A stretch of 8,304 nucleotides of DNA from Deltaproteobacteria bacterium (lineage in GTDB: Bacteria; Myxococcota; UBA727; JABDBI01): positions 1-8,304 of the forward strand of contig JAESQZ010000089.1 in assembly GCA_016764955.1 (NCBI GenBank). The letters run 5' to 3'. Position 1 is the first letter of the stretch; the number at the start of each line of letters is the position of its first letter. Shown here piece after piece: positions 4,613 to 8,304 of the stretch. A program made the position numbers and the translations under genes. The notes beneath the pieces are model-generated. The model made no database searches. It worked only from the letters and a program-made list of their open reading frames with translations, and had not been told where the DNA came from.

Positions 4613-6389
4613 GTGCCCTCCCAGTTTGAAAAACCACAAAAGAGCTCATCCATGCTGTGCCGGTCATCACGACGAATTGCATAATCGGCCAACGCCAGGA
4701 GTTTGTCTCACGTCGCATCACGATAAAAGTACTGCTGCACTGCATGGCCAGCGCAAAAAAGACAAGCAGTGATAACGCAACCAGTGGCGAGTAGATCAAA
4801 GCCCAGTCAGCATCTAAGCCATAAATTACACCTAAAGTTGAAACCATCACTTCGCGTGCACTAAAACTGGCTAGTAGCCCGACACCTAGTTTCCAGTCAA
4901 ATCCCAGCGGGGTAATCAGTGGTTCGATTAAGTGGCCTAAAATTCCAGCATAGCTATGTTCGATATCTGCTCCACGAGGAAAATTAAATAAAGCCCACAT
5001 GATAACGCTCATGCTTAAGATAAGCGTGCCAGCTTGAGTGAGAAACGAGCTTAGTTGTCGCCATACATGTTGAAAAAGTGGGCGAGCTTGTGGGAATCGA
5101 TAGCTTGGGAACTCTAAGATTAATTCGTCTTTGGCATCTTTGAAATAAAGCTGTTTGAGAATTAGTCCAAATATAAAAGCTGCGACAAGGCCCAAGAGAT
5201 AAAGACCCAGCATAACAAGAGCACCTACCCAAGTTGAAAAGAAAGCCGCTGTTAAGAGTGCATAAAGTGGGAGCCTTGCGGAGCAAGACAAAAACGGCAG
5301 CGCCATCATTGCAATGAGTCGATGTGGTTTAGAGCGAATAATACGTGTTGATAAAATCGCCGGGATCGCACAAGCAAAACCAGAGAGCATAGGAACAAAG
5401 GCTCGCCCAGAAAGCCCAGCTTTGGACATGACTCGGTCGAGAAGAAAGTTAGCTCGCGCTAGATAGCCGCTTTCTTCTAAGATGCCTAAAAAGAAAAATA
5501 AAAGCGCTATGAGAGGCATAAAGGCAACCAGTGTGCCAATGCCTGCTAAGACTCCGTCGACTAATAAAGATGCCATTAAGGGGTACTCAGCAAGTAAGCT
5601 TTGCAATCTAAAACCCAAGCTTTGAAAGATGCTTTCAAGAAATCCCGCCATGGGCTTCCCTATTGCAAATAGGCTTAGAAATAGGACGCCAAAAATAGCA
5701 AAAAAGCTTAACAGCCCCCAAACAGGATGGAGAAGAAATTTATCGATGTTTAATTGCTGGACAGGTTCTTCAAAAATCACCGTCCGGAGCATTTCGTTGA
5801 TTTGGTCGTAGCGTTGTTTTGGAGTTACAGATGAGGCTGTCATCCCGCACTTGATGCGGGATCCAGTGCTGGACCCCGCATCAAGTGCGGGGTGACATCC
5901 TGACACGCAGCTCTCAAACTCTGACTTTAGTTTATCAATACCCTCACCAGTCTTAGTCGATATTGGGATAATCGTCAGTGGTGATTCAGGGCACAGACGC
6001 TTAGCAAGTAGCGTATGATCGATGTGAATACCTTGTTTTTCAGCCAAGTCGATTTGAGTAAGAGCGATAAGCGGCCGATAGCCAGCATCGATTAACTCAG
6101 TTAGCAAATACAGATTACGCTTTAGCTGTGTTGCATCTAGAACGAATAGAATTTTGCCTGTGTTAATTTCTGCAAGCGTTATTCTTTCTTCAGCTGAGTA
6201 GGGGTCTAGGCTGTGTAATCCCGGCAGATCAACTAGTTCGACATTAGATTGGTTTTCAAGTTTACATCTTGATGCTTGTTTTTTGAAAGTAACGCCAGCA
6301 TGATTGGCGACGAGTGTATGTTTGCCGGTTAAAGCTCGAAATAGAGAACTTTTGCCTGTATTGGGGTTACCAACGAGTAAAATACGCAT
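4602..6389 (-). CDS. feoB: Ferrous iron transporter FeoB, with in-frame palindromic insertion
   Basis: An inner-membrane Fe(II) transporter with an N-terminal GTPase domain. The 595 residues are short beside E. coli FeoB (773). G1 is GNPNTGKSS (7-15), G3 DLPG (54-57), G5-like ISTKTGEG (143-150). G4 reads TQID (111-114), with T where FeoB and most GTPases have N. Residues 165-184 are encoded by a 60-bp palindromic element in the linker before the membrane domain. That domain (from about 221) shows the two Gate regions: GTLVAFMPLIALLF, LEESGYLARANFLLDRVM, SGFACAIP with C340 (FGCNVP in many homologues), and PFLSCSARLP with C369. FSAREVMVSTLGVIYG closes it. The start overlaps the feoA stop (TAATG), and a 40-aa gene overlaps the 3' end. 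No obvious truncation of the membrane core. Confidence 0.96.
   Translation of the reverse strand: MRILLVGNPNTGKSSLFRALTGKHTLVANHAGVTFKKQASRCKLENQSNVELVDLPGLHSLDPYSAEERITLAEINTGKILFVLDATQLKRNLYLLTELIDAGYRPLIALTQIDLAEKQGIHIDHTLLAKRLCPESPLTIIPISTKTGEGIDKLKSEFESCVSGCHPALDAGSSTGSRIKCGMTASSVTPKQRYDQINEMLRTVIFEEPVQQLNIDKFLLHPVWGLLSFFAIFGVLFLSLFAIGKPMAGFLESIFQSLGFRLQSLLAEYPLMASLLVDGVLAGIGTLVAFMPLIALLFFFLGILEESGYLARANFLLDRVMSKAGLSGRAFVPMLSGFACAIPAILSTRIIRSKPHRLIAMMALPFLSCSARLPLYALLTAAFFSTWVGALVMLGLYLLGLVAAFIFGLILKQLYFKDAKDELILEFPSYRFPQARPLFQHVWRQLSSFLTQAGTLILSMSVIMWALFNFPRGADIEHSYAGILGHLIEPLITPLGFDWKLGVGLLASFSAREVMVSTLGVIYGLDADWALIYSPLVALSLLVFFALAMQCSSTFIVMRRETNSWRWPIMQFVVMTGTAWMSSFVVFQTGRALGF
4616..4622 (-). 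promoter_or_regulatory. Ribosome binding site inside feoB for the 40-aa gene
   Basis: GGGAGGG on the minus strand, within the final codons of feoB (Gly-Arg region), 3-4 nt before the TTG at 4612. It supports that unusual start and suggests coupling to feoB translation. Confidence 0.55.
5838..5897. repeat. 60-bp palindromic element inside feoB (RPE-like)
   Basis: The two 30-bp arms match at 27 positions, and the other three are G-T compatible, so the whole unit can fold into one long hairpin (TGTCATCCCGCACTTGATGC... mirrored to ...GGTGACA). Its length is exactly 20 codons and it leaves the feoB frame open, encoding C165 to T184 (CHPALDAGSS...IKCGMT). Similar short palindromes inserted in frame into proteins are known as Rickettsia palindromic elements. 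Related ends occur at 4459-4486 and 6663-6720. Confidence 0.92.
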
Positions 6390-6616
6390 TATTCATAAAC
6401 CTGAAAGTAAGCTGCCTCTTCAGCCCGAATTCCAATATAAGTTCCGCAAATATGAAATAGAAGAGGGCTTCCAAAAGGCCCTTTTTCAATGAGTTTAATT
6501 GGGGCTCCATCAACGAATCCAATCTCTTGGAGACGCTTCAAATTTGGGTCTTTTAAGTCAGTTGTTCTGACTTTGAGTCGCCCTTTTTGACCTTTTGAAA
6601 GCTCACTGAGAATCAT
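6389..6616 (-). CDS. feoA: Ferrous iron transport protein A (SH3-like)
   Basis: A 75-residue cytoplasmic FeoA, the small SH3-like partner thought to bind and regulate FeoB. The pattern LSELSKGQKGRLKV, then LKRLQEIGFVDGAPIKLI, then GSPLLFHICGTYIGIRAEEA is the standard FeoA layout over its full length. Its TAA stop shares a base with the feoB ATG (TAATG), so the two are translationally coupled. There is no Shine-Dalgarno before the ATG at 6616. Upstream lies a 58-bp palindrome and then the end of the sigma-factor gene on the same strand. I see no convincing Fur box or -35/-10 pair in the 109-bp gap. Confidence 0.95.
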   Translation of the reverse strand: MILSELSKGQKGRLKVRTTDLKDPNLKRLQEIGFVDGAPIKLIEKGPFGSPLLFHICGTYIGIRAEEAAYFQVYE

Positions 6617-6662
6617 GTGAGTATGCGTCTAGCAGTTGTTAAAGTGCTGTGCAATGGGCGAC

Positions 6663-6720
6663 ATTGTCATGCCAGCGCAGGCCTTGTGATCAATCATGAG
6701 GCCTCCGCTGGGATGACAAT
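6663..6720. repeat. 58-bp palindromic element between sigma gene and feoA
   Basis: ATTGTCAT at 6663 is mirrored by ATGACAAT ending at 6720. Over 29 paired positions there are 24 Watson-Crick pairs, 2 G-T pairs and 3 mismatches including the centre. It shares its outer ends with 4459-4486. It lies 5 nt past the sigma-gene stop and 46 nt before the feoA start, so it may separate the two transcripts or shape the feoA leader. There is no strong T-tract, so it is not a classical intrinsic terminator. Confidence 0.88.
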
Positions 6721-6725
6721 TAATT

Positions 6726-7556
6726 TTAATATCGCCAATTTACCAATTGCTCTTTGGCAAGTTTGAGCATTTTAGACTCGAGCAAACGGCAGTTTTCTCG
6801 AGAAATGTTTAACCTAGCGCCAACTTCTTCTAGGCTTTCGGGAGACTCAGCTAATATGCGTCGCTCTAATATTGTTTGGAGGCGTGGATTATTAAGCTCC
6901 TCGATAACATTTTGAAGAATATTTTTGATAGCTTGCATTTTTTCAGCGCGTAGTAAGGTTTCTTCGGGATTTTCGTCATCGGAAGCTAATATGTCAGCGA
7001 GTGAGAATTCTTCGCCCTCGCTCCCGGTTCTTTCAAGGCTTACTTTGCGTGCTCTGGGTGCTTTCTTTTGTCCTTCTTCTTGTGGACTATGCGGGGCGAT
7101 GGCAGAGGTGGATTCTTTGTCATAGTTTTGGATGAGTCTTTGAAGTTTGGAGCGAATCCAAAACACTGCATAGGTTGAAAATCGAATCTTTCGATCGGGC
7201 TGAAAGGTTTCAGTGGCGCGTATGAGTCCTAAAGTCCCTTCTTGTAGGCAATCGTCATACTTGATGCCAGGTCTAAGCATTTGGCCGACAATCATGTGTA
7301 CCAACCCGAAGTTAGCCATGATCAAGGCGTTTCTGGCGTCCACATCTCCCCATATTTGGATTCTTCTAGCCAGTTCATACTCATCCTCTGTATTTAGCCG
7401 AGTTTCACTTATTTTTCCTGTGAATACTGGTTTGTCTGTACGTAAGTTGCCTGAGTCTACAAGACTTAATAAAAGCGCAGCATCAGCCAAATCTTTTTCG
7501 GGCTTTGAGTCTGAATCCATTGCCTCTGGTCCGGGCTTGTGTTTTCGATTAAGCAT
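6726..7556 (-). CDS. RpoH-like sigma-70 family factor lacking a clear region 3
   Basis: A 276-residue alternative sigma factor. Region 2 spans about 52-146 (RNALIMANFGLVHMIV, CLQEGTLGLIRATETF, STYAVFWIRSKLQRLI), covering core binding and -10 recognition. Region 4 spans about 211-271, with the RpoH-like TILERRIL and the helix-turn-helix SLEEVGARLNISRENCRLLE, where RLLE replaces the usual RQIE. Between them, residues 147-205 are a polar, charged stretch (SPQEEGQKKAPRARK..., ...DILASDDENPEE) rather than a normal region 3, and the usual RpoH-box is not recognisable. The N-terminal 50 residues are polar with no family match I know. A heat-shock role is only a guess. ATG 7556 has AAAGG 9 nt upstream and a -10 box at the right distance. 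A later ATG at 7520 is possible. Confidence 0.88.
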   Translation of the reverse strand: MLNRKHKPGPEAMDSDSKPEKDLADAALLLSLVDSGNLRTDKPVFTGKISETRLNTEDEYELARRIQIWGDVDARNALIMANFGLVHMIVGQMLRPGIKYDDCLQEGTLGLIRATETFQPDRKIRFSTYAVFWIRSKLQRLIQNYDKESTSAIAPHSPQEEGQKKAPRARKVSLERTGSEGEEFSLADILASDDENPEETLLRAEKMQAIKNILQNVIEELNNPRLQTILERRILAESPESLEEVGARLNISRENCRLLESKMLKLAKEQLVNWRY

Positions 7557-7565
7557 GTAAAAATA

Positions 7566-7584
7566 CCTTTATGAATTTATTATA
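7566..7584 (-). promoter_or_regulatory. -10 box and ribosome binding site of the sigma gene
   Basis: On the minus strand TATAAT occupies 7584-7579, predicting a transcript start near 7572. AAAGG follows at 7570-7566, then the ATG at 7556, so spacing fits a short leader. No good -35 hexamer is seen near 7602-7607. The region overlaps the first codons of hemW on the other strand. A second TATAAT on the plus strand (7583-7588) is inside hemW and may be chance in this AT-rich run. Confidence 0.5.
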
Positions 7585-8304
7585 TAATAATAGTAAATCA
7601 GGAGTCTACATACATGTGCCTTTCTGTAGAAGAAGGTGTTCTTATTGTGATTTTTACTTTGAAATTGGACGTTCTCGGGCTAATTTTGAGCGTTATATCC
7701 AGCAGGAGTGGGACTTTCGAAAGGATTCTTGGCCTTTTGAACCGCAAACACTTTACTTTGGTGGTGGAACGCCGAGTCTACTGGTCCCAGAACAGATAGG
7801 CGCTTTAATCCGCATACTGGCGCCAAATGCGCGAGAAATTACGCTTGAAGCGAACCCGGAAGACCTAAATCCTGAATACTTGAAACAAATCAGGCAATTA
7901 GGCGTAAATCGCTTAAGCCTGGGTATTCAGAGCTTTGAAGACCCAATCTTAACTTATCTAGGTCGCAATCATAGTTCCAAGCAAGCCAAAGAGTGTATTA
8001 GTCAGGCCCAAGAGGCTGGTTTTAAACGAATTTCAGTGGATATTATTGCTGGGGTGCCAGGTGAGAATTTAGAGCCTGGTTTTGAGTGGCTGCATGAGCA
8101 AAAAATCGGCCATATTAGTAGCTATTTATTAACTGTAGAGCCAAATACGCCCTTGGTGAAACTCATCCAAAAGAAAAGGCGCCAAGAGCCTCAGCATGAC
8201 TTTCAAGCTGATGCCTACGGGCAGGTTCAAAACCAGCTTAAAATCTTAGGCTATGAGCAGTATGAAGTCTCAAGCTATGCGCTGCCTGGCCAAGAAAGCC
8301 AGCA
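7571..8304 (+). CDS. hemW: HemW, radical SAM heme chaperone (5' part, runs off window)
   Basis: The first 244 residues of a protein that is usually near 380; the frame stays open to the right edge. It begins MNLLYNNSKSGVYIHVPFC. The radical SAM [4Fe-4S] motif is C19-x3-C23-x2-C26 (CRRRCSYC) followed by DFY. The fourth cysteine of true coproporphyrinogen oxidase HemN is absent, which favours HemW, a heme-binding chaperone often mislabelled as oxygen-independent oxidase. Further family marks are LYFGGGTPSLL (61-71), LEANPEDL (92-99), GVNRLSLGIQSF (111-122), LGRNHS, DIIAGVPGE and YEQYEVSSYA near 228-237. The ATG at 7571 is the only in-frame start that keeps the conserved YIHVPFC segment. It has no Shine-Dalgarno and lies 14 nt from the divergent sigma start. 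GTG 7616, with AGGAG upstream at 7600-7604, would remove YIH. Confidence 0.93.
   Translation, partial: MNLLYNNSKSGVYIHVPFCRRRCSYCDFYFEIGRSRANFERYIQQEWDFRKDSWPFEPQTLYFGGGTPSLLVPEQIGALIRILAPNAREITLEANPEDLNPEYLKQIRQLGVNRLSLGIQSFEDPILTYLGRNHSSKQAKECISQAQEAGFKRISVDIIAGVPGENLEPGFEWLHEQKIGHISSYLLTVEPNTPLVKLIQKKRRQEPQHDFQADAYGQVQNQLKILGYEQYEVSSYALPGQESQ

Noticed and set aside
6617..6725. Fur box or iron riboswitch upstream of feoA
   Set aside because: No GATAATGATAATCATTATC-like sequence or conserved RNA motif is recognisable; the dominant structure is the palindromic repeat.
7614..7799. Short plus-strand frame with a good AGGAG site 9 nt before its ATG
   Set aside because: It lies in the wrong frame over hemW codons; the frame from 7571 gives an unmistakable radical SAM protein, so this is a shadow.
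7571..7800. Possible frameshift at the start of hemW
   Set aside because: Reading from the ATG at 7571 gives one continuous frame with all N-terminal motifs, so no frameshift is needed.

Overview
The window is a compact, gene-dense stretch of a Gram-negative bacterium: lipobox-type lipoprotein, periplasmic lipocalin, FeoAB, HemW and an RpoH-like sigma factor. GC is moderate by eye. Dispersed TGTCAT...ATGACA palindromes, one of them in frame inside feoB, recall the palindromic elements of Rickettsiales and of some gammaproteobacteria. The DUF2608-type HAD lipoprotein is a family I associate with Legionella, Coxiella and Chlamydia-like host-associated bacteria. A host-associated proteobacterium is a reasonable guess, but lineage cannot be fixed from this sequence alone.

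Region 1 (1-1100) is accessory DNA. A small intact IS200-type HUH transposase gene on the minus strand is bracketed by 20-bp inverted repeats, each folding into a small hairpin. Outside these lie three copies of a GC-rich, hairpin-rich module of about 150-200 bp: one inverted copy on the left (1-133) and two tandem copies on the right (721-870 and 909-1100, 205-bp period). The left copy and the far-right copy match at 132 of 133 positions. This resembles a transposase associated with REP-like repeats. The last repeat runs into the stop codon of the next gene.

Region 2 (1097-2560, minus strand) holds folD (one-carbon metabolism) followed by a Blc-type lipocalin. Region 3 (2629-4458, plus strand) holds a HisC-type aminotransferase, probably leaderless, and a HAD-fold lipoprotein 6 nt downstream. 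folD and hisC are divergent across a 68-bp spacer.

Region 4 (4490-6616, minus strand) is a ferrous-iron uptake operon: feoA, feoB (TAATG overlap) and a 40-aa single-span membrane protein that starts inside the end of feoB at a TTG preceded by GGGAGGG. A 60-bp palindromic element adds exactly 20 codons to the linker between the FeoB G domain and its membrane domain. Two relatives of this element sit between genes, at 4459-4486 and 6663-6720.

Region 5 (6726-8304) holds an RpoH-like sigma factor without a recognisable region 3 (minus strand), and the 5' part of hemW (plus strand), which runs off the right edge. Their start codons lie only 14 bp apart.
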